DNA of 64,000 nucleotides from Sinorhizobium sp. B11 (GCA_039725955.1 CP091034.1:1054001-1118000), one strand, 5' to 3'. Shown: positions 16,073 to 25,906, counted from the stretch's first letter. Made by a program: numbers and translations. The notes: generated by a model not told the origin, from the sequence alone.

Positions 16073-16511
16073 CCTGTTTTTCCCGTCCGGTCTTGTCGCC
16101 GAATCGGGCCGGTTGTCCGGTATGTCTGCACCTTACAGCCGAGTTGCGAATGCAGCTTTTCGAAACTCATCGGCATTTGCGGCAAATTTATCTCAAATTT
16201 TAATGATCGGTATTTTCGGGGCATTTCACTCAAATTCTAACAGATGTCGTTAAGCATGGTGGCAGCCGCCGCCTGCAATTGCTGGACTTTTGCCCCGCCG
16301 CTCTGCCACAAGAGTTAACGTGATGCTGAAATATGAGGAAAATCCGGCGCTTACCTGCTATTAACCACGAAATTCAAAGAGCCAGGCAGATGGCCCAAAA
16401 CGGGACTTTTAGCATTTTTGGGCTGTGGAAGGCGACTTTGCCTTATCCTTTCCTTAAGCCGCGAGGGCCTATTGTCCGGGTCAATGAAAGGCCTTTTCGG
16501 GCAGGTATTGC
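16073..16511. other. Divergent intergenic region between the DUF5330 and histidine kinase genes
   Basis: About 440 bp with no accepted gene. It must carry the promoters of both flanking genes. Several TTAA-containing hexamers (GTTAAG near 16249, GTTAAC near 16314, TTAACC near 16361) resemble half-sites of the cell-cycle regulator CtrA, but no full TTAA-N7-TTAA site was found. The left part (16180-16240) is AT-rich. Confidence 0.35.
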
Positions 16512-18050
16512 GTGCGTGTATTGAGTGACATTGGCGGTTGGGCGACAGCCCTCGTGGACCGGGCAGCTGCAAGCTGGCTTTCCCGCACGAGCGGCGGCGA
16601 AGCTGTGCGTCAGAGCGAGCTCACCATTCTGCGCCGCCTGGTCTTCCTCTCCTCTGCCGCTCTTGTCGCCGCTCCGGTCGGCCTCTCCATCGTTACCAGC
16701 CCCGCAGTTGCACTGCCGGCCGGCGTCGCCACGGTCTGCGCCGCCTTTCTTTTTTCTGCCGTCGGCAGCATTGCGCTCGCCCGCCAGGCTATTCCACAGC
16801 ACGTAGCCGCAGCCAGTGCCGACGATCTCTTCCTTGAGATGAGCCCGGGCCTCGTCCTCTTCCTCGATCCGCTTGGCAGCGTGACGATGGCCGGCGGCCG
16901 CGACAAGCGCGACTATCTCGTCTGGATGCGCGACCTGAAGGGCCGTGGCTTCTTCGAGCAGGTGCATGTTTCCGATCGCATCCTTTTCCTGCAGGCGCTG
17001 GATGCGCTGCGCCAGGGCGAGGAAAAGGCGACCGTCGATCTCAGGCTGGAACGCCCCTCCGTCTCGCGCGATAACAGGCAGTTCGCTTATCTGCGCATGG
17101 ATATGACCGCACGGCGTGATGTCGACGGCATGCTTTCGGCCGTTATTGCCCAGTTGCATGATGTTTCGGTGGAGCAACGGCTTCGCGCCGAGGCGCAGAC
17201 GCGCGCGGCAGATGCGGAATCGGCCAACGATGCCAAATCCCGTTTCCTCGCCGCCGTCAGCCACGAGTTGCGCACGCCGCTGAATGCCATCCTCGGCTTT
17301 TCGGATATCCTGATCGGCGAATATTTCGGCAAGTTCGAGAACGAGCGCCAGCGCGAATATGTCGGCCTGATCCGTGAATCCGGTGCGCATCTGCTTTCCG
17401 TCGTCAACACGATGCTGGACATGAGCAAGATCGAGGCCGGCCGCTACGAGCTGATGCTCGAGCCTTTCGATATCGGCGCATCGATCCGGTCCTGCGAATC
17501 CATGCTGGCGCTGCAGGCCAAGAGCAAGGGCGTGACGCTCACGAGCCGTGTCCAGCGCGGTATCGCAGAGGTCGTGGCCGATCAGCGCGCGCTGCAGCAG
17601 ATCCTTATCAATCTTGTCGGCAATGCCGTGAAATTCACCGAAACGGGAGGCGTGGTCACCGTCGATGCGGCCATGCGCGACGGCATTCTGAAGCTCACTG
17701 TCAGCGATACCGGCATCGGCATTCCTGCCGACAGGCTCGCCACACTCGGCCAACCTTTCGTCCAGATCCAGAACGATTATACCCGTCGATTCGAGGGCAC
17801 GGGTCTTGGCCTGTCGCTGGTCAAAGGCCTTGTCGCCCTGCATGGCGGCAATTTCGCCATTGCCAGCCAGCCTGGCGAGGGCACGATCATCACCATCGAG
17901 ATTGCGGCGGACGGTTCCGGAGCCCCGGCGGCAGAAAATGCCGGCCAGGTGGAAACGGTCGAGTTTCCGCCGCGGCTGAAGGGCGCGGCGGGCGCCGCAG
18001 AACTGGAAGAGGGGCTTTTCGATGGCCGCGCGCAAGCGAAAATCGCCTAA
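16512..18050 (+). CDS. Membrane-anchored sensor histidine kinase
   Basis: A 512-residue hybrid-free sensor kinase. Two hydrophobic segments (about 42-64 and 68-90) anchor it, a PAS-like domain follows (about 104-225), and the kinase core begins with the H box SHELRTPLNAILGF, H251 being the phosphoacceptor. The N box (QILINLVGNAVKF), G1 (DTGIGIP) and G2 (GTGLGLSLVKGL) boxes are intact. The core resembles the PleC/DivJ-type kinases of alphaproteobacteria, but the partner response regulator is not in the window. The start is taken as GTG at 16512; TTG at 16521 is possible. Its end overlaps the peptidoglycan-binding gene by 29 bp, so the two are coupled. Confidence 0.9.
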   Translation: MRVLSDIGGWATALVDRAAASWLSRTSGGEAVRQSELTILRRLVFLSSAALVAAPVGLSIVTSPAVALPAGVATVCAAFLFSAVGSIALARQAIPQHVAAASADDLFLEMSPGLVLFLDPLGSVTMAGGRDKRDYLVWMRDLKGRGFFEQVHVSDRILFLQALDALRQGEEKATVDLRLERPSVSRDNRQFAYLRMDMTARRDVDGMLSAVIAQLHDVSVEQRLRAEAQTRAADAESANDAKSRFLAAVSHELRTPLNAILGFSDILIGEYFGKFENERQREYVGLIRESGAHLLSVVNTMLDMSKIEAGRYELMLEPFDIGASIRSCESMLALQAKSKGVTLTSRVQRGIAEVVADQRALQQILINLVGNAVKFTETGGVVTVDAAMRDGILKLTVSDTGIGIPADRLATLGQPFVQIQNDYTRRFEGTGLGLSLVKGLVALHGGNFAIASQPGEGTIITIEIAADGSGAPAAENAGQVETVEFPPRLKGAAGAAELEEGLFDGRAQAKIA

Positions 18051-18975
18051 GGGCAGGAAGGGACGGCAGCAGCCGGGCCTTGTGATGACCGGTGCGGCAG
18101 CACTCGGCGGCATTGGCCTGCAGGGTGCGACTGCGCTGGGTGGCCTCGGTCTTCAGGGCGCCGGTGCGCTTGGAGGCGTCATCGGCCGTAATCCGTCCAT
18201 TGCCGGCGGCACGATCGCCTTCGTCGTCATTTTCTCCTTCGTCGCTGCCAACGCACTCTGGTATCAGCCAGGCGCGCATCCGCATCCGATTTTCCGTACC
18301 CGCGATCCGGGCGCGCCGACCGCCATAGGCTTCCGCCCGCAGGTTGAGCCGCAGGGCGATGTCACCACGTTCCGCATCGAGCGGCCGGACGACGCCGCGG
18401 CAACGACCCAGACCACGCCGCCATCTGCCGCGGCCGGCCAGCAGCCGAGCCAGCTCGTGATGGACATCCAGAAGGAACTGATCCGCCGCGGCCTCTATAA
18501 CGGCAATGCCGACGGCGTCATCGGCCCGCGCACCAGCGCAGCCATCCTTTTCTTCGAGGAAACGGTTGGCATGGCGCAAAGTGGCGATGCGACGCCCGAC
18601 GTGCTTGCTGCGCTCAGAACCGATGCAGTCGGTCCCTCGACCGTCCCGCCGGAGAAACCTCGGGAAGACGTGACGTCGAAGGCGACGGAGGAAGATCCGG
18701 TCGCAGCCGCAATCCGCAGCGCCGAAAAGACCGTCAAGACGGCGCCCTCAGGGCCGAAACAGGTTCCGCTGTCAGGCATTTCCAGTGTCGATTTGGTGCT
18801 GAAGATCCAGAAGGGCCTGGTCAACATGGCCTACGCCAATGTCGGCGTTGACGGTGTCGCCGGCGAACAGACCCGCGCCGCCATCCGGCACTTCCAGAAG
18901 CACTACAATCTCCCGGAAAATGGCGAACCCAGCGAAGCCGTCCTGAAGAAGCTCAAGGAAATCGGTGCGCTCTGA
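18022..18975 (+). CDS. Membrane-anchored protein with two peptidoglycan-binding domains
   Basis: A 317-residue protein with a basic N-terminus, an imperfect glycine-rich repeat (ALGGIGLQGATALGG, then ALGGLGLQGAGALGG, residues 27-52), a membrane helix around 62-80 and a periplasmic part. Two PG_binding_1 modules are visible: one from LVMDIQKELIRRGLYNGNADGVIGPRT (about 150-195) and one from VLKIQKGLVNMAYANVGVDGVAGEQT (about 255-300). Such modules dock on peptidoglycan; no catalytic domain is present. Translational overlap with the upstream sensor kinase suggests that cell-wall contact may feed the kinase, an inference from context only. Confidence 0.88.
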   Translation: MAARKRKSPKGRKGRQQPGLVMTGAAALGGIGLQGATALGGLGLQGAGALGGVIGRNPSIAGGTIAFVVIFSFVAANALWYQPGAHPHPIFRTRDPGAPTAIGFRPQVEPQGDVTTFRIERPDDAAATTQTTPPSAAAGQQPSQLVMDIQKELIRRGLYNGNADGVIGPRTSAAILFFEETVGMAQSGDATPDVLAALRTDAVGPSTVPPEKPREDVTSKATEEDPVAAAIRSAEKTVKTAPSGPKQVPLSGISSVDLVLKIQKGLVNMAYANVGVDGVAGEQTRAAIRHFQKHYNLPENGEPSEAVLKKLKEIGAL

Positions 18976-18992
18976 GCAATAACGGACTGAAA

Positions 18993-20021
18993 TCAGCCTT
19001 GCCGCGGCAGGGCTGACGGCTGGCTCGCCAACCGCAGGAGCCGGTAGTCCACCGTTCGCACCCGACCTTCGACATCGACCACCTCTTCGATCGGCCCGAC
19101 ATTGATAGCGGCCGAAGTCCGGTAGCGCTTCGGCGCAATGCCGGTCACGCGCTTGAACGCATTGCTGAAGGCGCTCTCCGAGGTATAGCCGAGTGAAAGC
19201 GCCAGCGAGGAGACCGGCATCGATCCCTCGCGCAGCGCCCGCTCGGCAAGGCGCATGCGCCAGGCGGTGAGATAGGTGAGTGGGGCAACGCCCGCGACCG
19301 TCTTGAAGCGCAGGGCGAAGCTGGTGCGCGACATGCCGGCGGATTTCGCGAGCTCTCCGAGCTGCCAGTCATGCGCTGGGTCTGAATGCATCAGTCGCAG
19401 CGCCGGCGCGATCTTCTCGTCGCCAAAGGCGCGCAGCCAGCCGACCGTCAGCGGCTCCGACGTCATGATATGGGCGCGCAGCACCTGCACGAAGATGAGC
19501 TGAGAAAGCTGGGCCGAGGCAAGCAGCGCGCCCGGTTTGCCGGCCGCCATTTCCCGCACCAGCTGGTCCAGCAGCCAGCGCAGCACGCCGGCCTCGGCAA
19601 GGGTCGCCCGCACATGGATGACCGGAGGCAATACGTCGAGCAGCAGCGCCGTGCCGGTCGGCCCAAGCGCGATATGCCCGCCGATATAGAGGAAATCCTC
19701 GCCCACGCCATGCCGCGCCATGCCATTGACCTTCTTCTCCTTGAAGGTCGTGACGGCATCGGCGGGCTTCATCGCAAGATCGGTCGCCAGCATGAAGGAA
19801 TGCTTGCCGTTGAGCAGGACGACGTCGCCGGCTTCGAGCAGGATAGGCTCGCTGCCATTGTCGAGCACCAGCCAGCAGCGGCCTTTGGCCACCGCGCTGA
19901 TCTTGATGCGGTTCGGCTGCGGAAAGGCAAGCGCCCAGGGGCCGCCGGCAATCAGACCGCCCGCCATCAGGCAGCGGGCATCGAGCAGGCTGAGCATTTC
20001 GGAGAGGGGATCGCTTGTCAT
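18993..20021 (-). CDS. AraC family regulator with cupin N-terminus (module 1)
   Basis: A 342-residue regulator. The N-terminal half (DPLSEMLSLLDARCLMAG to about residue 180) fits the Cupin_6/AraC-binding domain. The C-terminal AraC DNA-binding domain has two helix-turn-helix units, LGELAKSAGMSRTSFALRFK and VSSLALSLGYTSESAFSNAFKR, followed by VTGIAPKRYR. The ATG at 20021 is preferred to 20060 because its two paralogues in this window also begin with DPLSDVL. It has about 35 extra C-terminal residues compared with them. It is divergent from an SDR gene with 191 bp between, the usual sign that it controls that gene. Ligand unknown. Confidence 0.9.
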   Translation of the reverse strand: MTSDPLSEMLSLLDARCLMAGGLIAGGPWALAFPQPNRIKISAVAKGRCWLVLDNGSEPILLEAGDVVLLNGKHSFMLATDLAMKPADAVTTFKEKKVNGMARHGVGEDFLYIGGHIALGPTGTALLLDVLPPVIHVRATLAEAGVLRWLLDQLVREMAAGKPGALLASAQLSQLIFVQVLRAHIMTSEPLTVGWLRAFGDEKIAPALRLMHSDPAHDWQLGELAKSAGMSRTSFALRFKTVAGVAPLTYLTAWRMRLAERALREGSMPVSSLALSLGYTSESAFSNAFKRVTGIAPKRYRTSAAINVGPIEEVVDVEGRVRTVDYRLLRLASQPSALPRQG

Positions 20022-20025
20022 CTTT

Positions 20026-20039
20026 GTACGATGGCGCAA
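20026..20039 (-). promoter_or_regulatory. Motif shared by the three AraC gene starts (copy 1)
   Basis: On the minus strand TTGCGCCATCGTAC ends five bases before the ATG of the AraC gene. The other two paralogous AraC genes carry TTGCGTGATCGTCC and TTTGCGATCGTCC at similar places. It may be an autoregulatory operator or a conserved leader element. Confidence 0.4.
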
Positions 20040-20099
20040 GAAATCGGGATTTACAAGCATTCAGAATCCCACCTGCCGGACATAGATATTTCCCGACCA

Positions 20100-20195
20100 G
20101 AGCAATTCCGGCAGACATGTGCAGCGGTTTTGAGTCTCGAACTGCATAAAAACAAAGAGATAGAGCATTTCCGTCACCCACGGGACGGAATCCTC
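20100..20195. repeat. Composite rhizobial intergenic repeat upstream of the module 1 SDR gene
   Basis: The stretch holds GAGCAATTCCG, then GCAGCGGTTTTGAGTC, then an inverted repeat TTCCGTC/GACGGAA (about 20169-20190) within AGAGCATTTCC. These pieces resemble the stretches at 14278-14327 and 38684-38718. It occupies much of the divergent promoter region, directly before the SDR ribosome site GAAAGGAG. Confidence 0.5.
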
Positions 20196-20212
20196 TTGAA
20201 AGGAGACATTTC

Positions 20213-21187
20213 ATGTCCACTCCCCAGGCTCCCATTGGTTCACGTTTCGGTGCAGCGTCCACGGCGCAAGAGGTGATTGCCGGCCATGACCTCACCGGCA
20301 AGGTGGCGATCGTCACCGGCGGTTATGCCGGTCTCGGCCTCGAAACCGCCCGCGTGATGGCGGCCGCCGGCGCCAAGGTGATCGTGCCCGCCCGCAATAT
20401 CGAGAAGGCGAGGGCGGCGGGCGAAAACGTGCCCGGCCTGGTATTCGCCTATATGGACCTGAGGGATCCCAATTCGATCGACGAGTTCGCCGATTGTTTC
20501 CTCGAAGACGACAAGCCACTGCATTTCCTCATCGACAATGCCGCCGTCATGGCCAACCCGCTGACGCGCGACAGCCGCGGTTATGAATCGCAATTCTCCA
20601 CGAACCATCTCGGCCACTTCCAGCTCACCGCGCGGCTCTGGCCGGCGCTGGTGAAGGCGGAAGGCGCGCGTGTGGTTGCCGTCTCCTCGCGCGGCCACGT
20701 CCGCTCTGGCGTCGATTTCGACGATCCGATGTTCGAGAACCGCGAATACCTGCCCTATGTCGCCTATGGCCAGTCGAAGACAGCCAATGCGCTATTTGCC
20801 GTTGCGCTGGACGCTTTGGGCGCAAGAGAGGGCGTGAGGGCCTTCTCTCTTCATCCGGGCGGTATCGTCACGACCGATCTCGTCCGCCACCAGTCGCGCG
20901 AATATCTGCTGGCGAGCGGTTATGTGGATGCCGACGGCAACCCCGTCATCGACCCTGAAAACAACAAGAAGACCATTGCCCAGGGTGCGGCAACCACTGT
21001 CTGGTGCGCTGTCAGCGATGAGCTGGATGGCATGGGCGGCGTCTATTGCGAGAACTGCGATATCGCCAAGGCCGTGCCTGCCGACTCCGAGGAACTGCTC
21101 GGCGTGCGCCCCTGGGCGACCGATCCCGAGCTTGCCGAGCGCCTCTGGCAGATGAGTGAGAGACTGACGGGCCTGACGCAGAGCTGA
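20213..21187 (+). CDS. Short-chain dehydrogenase/reductase (module 1)
   Basis: A 324-residue SDR resembling retinol-dehydrogenase-like/WWOX-type enzymes. The cofactor motif TGGYAGLG is at 35-42, the NNAG-equivalent is DNAAV near 108, and the catalytic Tyr/Lys pair is Y185 and K189 in AYGQSKTANALF with serines at 158-159. The C-terminal region contains GGVYCENCDIA (C279, C282), a paired-cysteine motif shared with the two paralogous SDRs of this window. GAAAGGAGACATTT precedes the ATG. It is divergent from the cupin-AraC gene, which probably regulates it. Substrate unknown; an aldehyde or ketone is expected. Confidence 0.9.
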   Translation: MSTPQAPIGSRFGAASTAQEVIAGHDLTGKVAIVTGGYAGLGLETARVMAAAGAKVIVPARNIEKARAAGENVPGLVFAYMDLRDPNSIDEFADCFLEDDKPLHFLIDNAAVMANPLTRDSRGYESQFSTNHLGHFQLTARLWPALVKAEGARVVAVSSRGHVRSGVDFDDPMFENREYLPYVAYGQSKTANALFAVALDALGAREGVRAFSLHPGGIVTTDLVRHQSREYLLASGYVDADGNPVIDPENNKKTIAQGAATTVWCAVSDELDGMGGVYCENCDIAKAVPADSEELLGVRPWATDPELAERLWQMSERLTGLTQS

Positions 21188-21297
21188 AGGCTTAACGGGG
21201 CAGGGGTCTAAGACCTAAGTATAAGCGCCGCTATTCTTAGCCAGTTGTTAACCATGTTGCTTGAAGCTTCCCTAATGTAGCTTGGGGGAGCTCGATC

Positions 21298-22746
21298 ATG
21301 CAGGCGTTGAAGGCGGTGGAGGAGAATGCCGTAAGCCCGGCTTACGAGCCGGATGGACCGGATCGCGACGCGCTGCGCCATATCCTCTCGCGTCTTGCCG
21401 AAGAGGCCTCCACGCTCGGCGTCGACCTTGTTGATATAGCCGGCGCCATCCAGGACATGGCGGCAATGTCCGCCCGCCATGCCGCCGCCTTCGATGAGGT
21501 CACCCGCACGGCCCTTTCCATCGCCGAGACCAATCGCTCCGTTGCCGTTTCGTTGCGTGAGACCGACAGTACCGCGACGCAAGCGCGCCACATGCTGAAG
21601 GAATCGGCCGATCGCCTGTCCGGCTCGGTCTCGGAAATCCGTCACATGGTCCAGTCCTCGGAAGAGATCAGCACGGAAATCTCCGGCTTCTCCCGCTCGC
21701 TGACCGATGTCGACAAGGTGGCCGCCGAAATTAGCACCATCGCCCGCCAGACCAATCTTCTGGCGCTCAATGCGGCAATCGAGGCCGCTCGTGCAGGCGA
21801 GGCTGGCAAAGGTTTTGCCGTCGTCGCCTCCGAGATCCGCGCCTTGTCGCTGCAGACCTCCAAGGCCACGGGCTCCATCCAGGAAACGCTGGAGCAGCTT
21901 CGGCTCAAGATCGATCGTCTCTCGACTGTCGGCGGCGGCGCCCGCAAGAGTGCTGCCAGCGTCAGCGAAAAGTCCGAAGCGATGCGCGGCGCCTTCGAAA
22001 GCATGGAACATGTGATTACCCGCATCCTCGATTCATCCGCGGTCATGGCCAACACGACCGAGGCCGTGGATCGCGATTGCGCCGGCTTCGTCGCCAAGCT
22101 CGGCGAAATGTCGGCCGAGGTGCTGGATTCCAACGGCCGGCTGCAACAGGCGGCAAAACGCGTCGACAGCGTCGTCGGCCTGTCGGAAACGCTGATCCAG
22201 CTGACCGCGAGCGCCGGCGTGGAAACCGCCGACCGCCACTGGATCGAACAGGCCCAATCCGTCGCCGGCCAGATATCGCATGCCCTGGAGCGTGCCGTCG
22301 CCGAAGGCGCAATCGGCATGGAGAGCCTGTTCAACCGCCACTACCAGCCGATATCGGGCACCGATCCGGTACAGATGATGGCACCCTTCACTGAACTCGC
22401 CGACCGGCTGCTGCCGCCGATCCAGGAGCCGGTGGCGGGTTCCGACCAGCGCATCGCCTTCTGTGCCGCCATTGATGAAAACGGCTACCTGCCGACCCAC
22501 AATCGCAAGTTCTCCGAGCCGCAGCGGCCGGGCGATGTCGTCTGGAATACTGCCAATTGCCGCAATCGCCGCATCTTCAACGATCGCGTCGGACTTGCTG
22601 CCGGCAGAAGCACTGCGCCCTTCCTTGTCCAGACTTACCGGCGGGACATGGGCGGCGGTAACTTCGTCATGATGAAAGATATTTCCGCCCCGATCACAGT
22701 CCGCGGTAGGCATTGGGGTGGTTTGCGGTTGGCGGTAAAAGTATAG
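21298..22746 (+). CDS. Soluble methyl-accepting chemotaxis-like protein
   Basis: A 482-residue chemoreceptor without membrane segments, hence cytoplasmic. The signalling hairpin tip is complete at about 144-186 ([40 protein letters not shown]), flanked by long coiled-coil helices. The C-terminal 120 residues contain [27 protein letters not shown] and [22 protein letters not shown], a sensory module also found at the ends of other alphaproteobacterial soluble receptors, so the sensor sits after the signalling domain. No che genes are nearby. The ATG at 21298 follows GGGGGAG. Confidence 0.9.
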   Translation: MQALKAVEENAVSPAYEPDGPDRDALRHILSRLAEEASTLGVDLVDIAGAIQDMAAMSARHAAAFDEVTRTALSIAETNRSVAVSLRETDSTATQARHMLKESADRLSGSVSEIRHMVQSSEEISTEISGFSRSLTDVDKVAAEISTIARQTNLLALNAAIEAARAGEAGKGFAVVASEIRALSLQTSKATGSIQETLEQLRLKIDRLSTVGGGARKSAASVSEKSEAMRGAFESMEHVITRILDSSAVMANTTEAVDRDCAGFVAKLGEMSAEVLDSNGRLQQAAKRVDSVVGLSETLIQLTASAGVETADRHWIEQAQSVAGQISHALERAVAEGAIGMESLFNRHYQPISGTDPVQMMAPFTELADRLLPPIQEPVAGSDQRIAFCAAIDENGYLPTHNRKFSEPQRPGDVVWNTANCRNRRIFNDRVGLAAGRSTAPFLVQTYRRDMGGGNFVMMKDISAPITVRGRHWGGLRLAVKV

Positions 22747-22783
22747 CGTTGCCGCCATCTGCCATCCGGTCTATGTCCCGCCC

Positions 22784-23122
22784 ATGAGATTGCGCGCCGA
22801 TATCTACGTTTCCGCTCTCGTCCGCAGGGTTTTCTCCGCCGGCGATTTTGCTGCCGTGGAGAAGAAGGGCGCGGAAGAAGCTGGCGCGATCTTCATTCGC
22901 CAGCGCTTCCGTGACGGGCTCGAAACCCTCTATGCGCCGGCCCCGCAAAGCTTCTTCGACGAGGAGAGCAGCGGCGACCGGCTGTTCGAAATCAGGCTGG
23001 AACGCGCCGAGCCCGAGAAGGTGCAGGAAATGCTGGAGCGCGAGCGCAAGTTCGACCCGGATCTCTGGATCGTCGAGCTGGAGGCGGACGAGGTCTCGGA
23101 ACTCATCCCGATGGCCAGCTGA
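22784..23122 (+). CDS. DUF1491 family protein
   Basis: A 112-residue cytoplasmic protein of the alphaproteobacterial DUF1491 family. The family pattern is clear: RLRADIYVSALVRRVF, GAEEAGAIFIRQR, LYAPAPQSFFDE, RLFE and DPDLWIVELE. Function unknown. It starts 37 bp after the chemoreceptor gene and may be cotranscribed. Full length. Confidence 0.88.
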   Translation: MRLRADIYVSALVRRVFSAGDFAAVEKKGAEEAGAIFIRQRFRDGLETLYAPAPQSFFDEESSGDRLFEIRLERAEPEKVQEMLERERKFDPDLWIVELEADEVSELIPMAS

Positions 23123-23247
23123 CGGCTTGCCTTGAATTTACGCCAATTCCCGCCTAGTTTACCGCCATCCGCAATACCAACAGGATGTGTGCTCAATGGA
23201 TATGAACCTGATCGCAACGCCAATTTGCCTTGCCATCGGGGATTTCC

Positions 23248-24846
23248 ATGCCTGCATCCATTACAGTTTCCAATCTTTCGTGGTCCACGCCTGACGACCG
23301 GCCGCTTTTCTCCAATATCGATCTGAGCTTCAACGCGGAGCGCGCCGGCCTTGTCGGTCGCAATGGCGTCGGCAAGACAACGCTCCTGAAGCTCGTCGCC
23401 GGCGAACTGCAGCCGCAGACGGGCTCCGTTGCCGTATCCGGCACTATCGGCATCCTGCGCCAGAGTGTGCAGGTTGGGCCGGATGAAACGGTCGCCGATC
23501 TTTTCGGCGCAACGCAGGCGCTTGCCATTCTCAGCCGTGCCGAAAGCGGCGAAGCCACTGCCGATGAGCTTGCTGTTGCCGACTGGACGCTCGAAGCCCG
23601 CATCGAAGGCGCACTGGAACGTGCCGGTCTTGCCGCCGGGCCGCAGACTTTGCTCGCAACACTCTCCGGCGGCCAGCGCACGCGCGGGGCATTCGCCGCC
23701 CTGATCTTCGAAGAGCCGGATTTCCTCATCCTCGACGAGCCGACCAACAATCTGGACCGGGAGGGGCGCGAAGCGGTGATCTCGCTTCTTGGAGGCTGGC
23801 GCCACGGCGCCCTGGTCGTCAGCCATGACCGCGAACTGCTGGATACGATGGATGCGATCGTCGAGCTGACGACTTTGGGCGCCACCCGCTATGGCGGAAA
23901 CTGGAGCGATTACCGCGCCCGCAAGGCGCTGGAATTGGCCGCCGCCGAGCACGATCTGGCGTACGCCAAAAAGCGCGTGGCGGAGGTCGCCCGCAGTGCC
24001 CAGGAAACGGCCGAGCGCAAGGCCCGCAGGGACAGTGCCGGCAAGAAGAAAGCGGCCAAGGGCGACATGCCGCGAATCGTTGCCGGTGGTCTCAAGCGGC
24101 AGGCCGAAAATACCAACGGCGAGAATGCCCGCCTTGCCGAACGCCGCCATAGCCAGGCGCTTGAGGATGCCGAGGAGGCCCGCAAACGCATCGAGGTCCT
24201 GCAGCCGCTCTCTGTCAAGCTGCCCTCGACCGGCCTGCCGCCGGGCAGATCGGTATTGAAGATCGACGCGGTGACCGTCGGCTACGAAATCGACGAGCCG
24301 ATCATCCGTAAACTGTCCGTCGATATGACCGGACCCGAACGCATCGCAGTCACCGGCCCGAACGGCTCGGGCAAGACAACCCTGCTGGCGTTGATCGCGG
24401 GCGATCTCCAGCCATGGGAGGGAGCGGTGCGTGTTTTGACCTCTTTCTCGATGCTCGACCAGCGCGTCAGCCTGCTCGACCCCGAAACCTCGATCCGCGA
24501 CAATTTCCGTCGGCTGAACCCGCAATCGGATGAGAATGCCTGCCGCGCAGCCCTTGCCCGTTTCATGTTCCGGGCGGATGCTGCGCTGCAGATCGTCTCT
24601 ACCCTGTCAGGAGGCCAGCTTCTGCGCGCCGGCCTTGCCTGCGTTCTCGGCGGTGCGACACCGCCGTCGCTACTGATCCTCGACGAGCCGACCAATCACC
24701 TCGACATCGATTCCATCGCGGCCGTCGAAGCAGGCCTCAGAGCCTATGACGGCGCGCTGCTGATTGTCAGCCATGACGAGGTGTTTCTGGAGATGGTCGG
24801 CATCACGCGTCGGCTGGAATTGCCTGGGAGAAAGTTACTCGAATGA
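23248..24846 (+). CDS. ABC-F family ATP-binding protein (first copy)
   Basis: A 532-residue protein with two fused ABC ATPase domains and no membrane part, as in ABC-F translation factors. Domain 1 has Walker A GRNGVGKTT, signature LSGGQRTRG and Walker B LILDEPTNNLD; domain 2 has GPNGSGKTT, LSGGQLLRAG and LILDEPTNHLD. Between them is a basic linker rich in Lys and Arg (around residues 230-310). ABC-F proteins act on ribosomes and some give antibiotic resistance; which applies here is unknown. The ATG at 23248 has CGGGGA upstream; the in-frame TTG at 23230 is less likely. Its end overlaps the convergent SDR gene by 12 bp. Confidence 0.92.
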   Translation: MPASITVSNLSWSTPDDRPLFSNIDLSFNAERAGLVGRNGVGKTTLLKLVAGELQPQTGSVAVSGTIGILRQSVQVGPDETVADLFGATQALAILSRAESGEATADELAVADWTLEARIEGALERAGLAAGPQTLLATLSGGQRTRGAFAALIFEEPDFLILDEPTNNLDREGREAVISLLGGWRHGALVVSHDRELLDTMDAIVELTTLGATRYGGNWSDYRARKALELAAAEHDLAYAKKRVAEVARSAQETAERKARRDSAGKKKAAKGDMPRIVAGGLKRQAENTNGENARLAERRHSQALEDAEEARKRIEVLQPLSVKLPSTGLPPGRSVLKIDAVTVGYEIDEPIIRKLSVDMTGPERIAVTGPNGSGKTTLLALIAGDLQPWEGAVRVLTSFSMLDQRVSLLDPETSIRDNFRRLNPQSDENACRAALARFMFRADAALQIVSTLSGGQLLRAGLACVLGGATPPSLLILDEPTNHLDIDSIAAVEAGLRAYDGALLIVSHDEVFLEMVGITRRLELPGRKLLE

Positions 24847-25806
24847 GATACCGAGCAGCTTTTCGCTCAGCGTCCAGAGTCTCGCGGCGGCCTCCTCGTC
24901 CATTGCCCAGGGCATGACGCCGCGCAGCTCCGTCGTATCGGCAGGCAGCGCCTCGGCAATATCGCAGTCCTCGCAATAGACGCCGCCCATGCCGTCGAGC
25001 TGGCGGCTCGTCGCACACCAGACGGTGGTTGCCGCACCCTGTTCGATCGTCTTGAAGAGGGCCGCGATATGCGAGGGTATATTGCCGTCGGCATCGCGGA
25101 AGCCGATCGCTTCCATATCCGCGTCCGAGACATAGCGGGTCAGCTCCGTCCGGATCGAGCCGGGGTGGACCGAGAATGCGCGTACGCCATGTTCTACCCC
25201 GCGCCGGTCGAGCTCGAGTGCGAAGAGTGCGTTGGCGGTCTTCGACTGGCCGTAGGATTTCCAGGCATCGTAAGGTCGGCGCTGATAATTCGGATCGTCG
25301 AAATTGATGGCGGAGAAGCGATGCGCGCCCGATGACAGTGCCACGACGCGGGCATTGCCGGAGCGCTTCAGCGCCGGCCAGAGCCATGCTGCAAGCTGGA
25401 AATGACCGAGATGGTTGGTCGCAAACTGCCGCTCGAACCCTCTGTCGTCATGGGCAAGCGGCGTTGCCATGATACCGGCATTGCCGATGAAGAGATCGAG
25501 CGGCCGGTGGCTCGCGGCAAATTCCCGGCCGAAGGCATTGATCGAGGCCGGGTTGGAAAGATCGAATGAATGGATCTCGATACGCGGCAGGTCTTTGAGC
25601 GCCGCTTTGGCCTTCTCGGTATCACGCGCCGGCACAATGATCGAAGCTCCGGCCCCCGAAAGCACACGCACCGTCTCCAGGCCAAGGCCGGCATAGCCGC
25701 CGGTAACGACGGCAAGCTTGCCGGTGAGATCGGCATTGCCGAGCGCTTCTTCTGATGTCGTCGAGCGGCTGAATCCGGAGGGAAGGGGATATTGGGAAGT
25801 CGGCAT
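24835..25806 (-). CDS. Short-chain dehydrogenase/reductase (module 2)
   Basis: A 323-residue SDR, close paralogue of the module 1 enzyme. The cofactor motif TGGYAGLG is at 36-43, the catalytic pair is Y185/K189 in SYGQSKTANALF, and the paired-cysteine motif GGVYCEDCDIA (C278, C281) is kept, as is the EQGAATTVWCA stretch before it. It is divergent from the module 2 AraC gene with 117 bp between them. Same family and length as module 1, so probably a similar reaction on a different substrate. The stop lies inside the end of the ABC-F gene on the other strand. Confidence 0.9.
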   Translation of the reverse strand: MPTSQYPLPSGFSRSTTSEEALGNADLTGKLAVVTGGYAGLGLETVRVLSGAGASIIVPARDTEKAKAALKDLPRIEIHSFDLSNPASINAFGREFAASHRPLDLFIGNAGIMATPLAHDDRGFERQFATNHLGHFQLAAWLWPALKRSGNARVVALSSGAHRFSAINFDDPNYQRRPYDAWKSYGQSKTANALFALELDRRGVEHGVRAFSVHPGSIRTELTRYVSDADMEAIGFRDADGNIPSHIAALFKTIEQGAATTVWCATSRQLDGMGGVYCEDCDIAEALPADTTELRGVMPWAMDEEAAARLWTLSEKLLGISFE

Positions 25807-25906
25807 GAAGTCCTCGCATTTGTCTTGTGGGCGGCTTGTCCGCTCCTACTGGACTAGACCTAGGCCATCCGATGTAGGATTATCCATGCGCTGAAATCCA
25901 ATCTGC

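Noticed and set aside
16073..16511. CtrA-binding sites upstream of the histidine kinase gene
   Set aside because: Only isolated TTAA half-sites were found, none with the required seven-base spacing to a second half.
21190..21297. Stem-loop CTAAG...CTTAG as terminator of the module 1 SDR gene
   Set aside because: The stem has internal mismatches and no T run follows, so support is too weak.
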